From NCBI RefSeq assembly GCF_000764225.1, contig NZ_JQED01000035.1, positions 35,540-99,539 of the forward strand: a DNA stretch of 64,000 nucleotides. The letters are read 5' to 3'. Numbering within the stretch: the stretch's first letter is position 1; every line of letters begins with the position of its first letter. A program made the translations under genes and the position numbers. Origin of the DNA: Colwellia psychrerythraea. Its GTDB lineage: Bacteria > Pseudomonadota > Gammaproteobacteria > Enterobacterales > Alteromonadaceae. Shown here piece after piece: positions 63,886 through 64,000 of the stretch. The notes beneath the pieces were generated by a model. It was not told the origin of the DNA. It searched no databases and worked only from the letters and a program-made list of their open reading frames with translations.

Positions 63886-64000
63886 TGCATCGCGATCACC
63901 TAATACCATCTAAGCCGATCACCTAATACCATCCATCGCGATCACTCAATACCATCGATGCCGATCACTTTTCGGTCAAAATGGTATTGAGTGATCGGCT
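63886..64000. mobile_element. End of an IS21-like insertion sequence (partial)
   Basis: The element begins TGCATCGCGATCACC at 63886. GATCAC-(C/T)-x-AATACCAT units recur at 63894, 63917 and 63940, with GATCACT at 63963, always 23 bases apart. A reverse copy lies at 63981-63996, and GCCGATCACT (63960-63969) pairs with AGTGATCGGC (63990-63999). Phased repeats inside a TG-starting end are typical of the transposase-binding sites of IS21-family elements. The transposase genes would lie to the right of the window. Confidence 0.65.

Noticed and set aside
63894..63996. Regular 23-base spaced repeats suggesting a CRISPR array
   Set aside because: Units are contiguous with only 7 variable bases between repeats, one copy is inverted, and there are no spacers of usual length. 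An IS end fits better.

Overview
The window looks like a chromosomal segment of a marine, low-GC gammaproteobacterium of the Alteromonadales, most like Colwellia or a close relative. That assignment is inferred from AT-rich codon use, large TonB-dependent receptors, the MotA/ExbB-ExbB-ExbD-TonB-TPR transport system, PdsO/PdsR/PdsS-type proteins, and short palindromic repeats between genes. No rRNA, tRNA, CRISPR array or prophage was found.

Layout. 1-4946: a partial surface protein made of two tandem copies of a long repeat, followed by a TonB-dependent receptor. 5158-8317: small GNAT-like and SRAP (YedK) genes facing a coupled AraC regulator/degenerate GGDEF pair. 8620-13089: a near-canonical Pho box, a second TonB-dependent receptor and a lipoprotein phosphatase, together a probable phosphate-starvation organophosphate scavenging unit. 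13321-13998: a secreted His-rich protein of unknown function with a paralogue at 29397-30095. 14180-18458: PdsO, PdsR and PdsS of the proteobacterial dedicated sortase system, with no sortase or substrate gene in view. 19261-23380: a folate-independent methionine synthase pair (MesX/DUF1852 and MesD), a TauE/SafE permease and a MetR-like regulator. 23815-31080: small regulators and transporters, then an MBL-fold hydrolase operon divergent from a LysR gene. 31107-31754: an IS1182 remnant next to a possible end of another IS. 32108-33460: a serine hydrolase.

33879-42614 is a metal-resistance island on the minus strand: a BlaI-type repressor, a membrane M56 peptidase, then TolC, adaptor and CzcA-type RND pump, HupE/UreJ, an anchored cupin-like protein and a His-rich DUF6488 protein. 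Three copies of one palindrome (AACCTA-N7-TAGGTT) sit in front of its two transcription units, so a common operator can be read directly. 43568-49028 is a six-gene TonB energising operon closed by a strong terminator.

49370-59425 holds alkC, a PAS-GGDEF diguanylate cyclase, a decayed second copy of the alkC tail, a kelch protein, a DUF4345 protein, a decayed arylsulfatase, DUF2237, prolyl iminopeptidase, DUF6172 and acs. 59537-63392 holds a MITE-like element whose inverted repeat forms the end of a kelch lipoprotein gene, then aroF and tyrA. The right edge is a sterol desaturase family gene cut by the end of an IS21-like element carrying phased 23-bp repeats.

The main candidates for new biology are the paired HGMV/ASHLPLY secreted family with its MBL partner and LysR regulator, the BlaI/M56-controlled metal pump with its operator set, the Pds signalling genes without a sortase, and the decayed genes that no open reading frame reveals.
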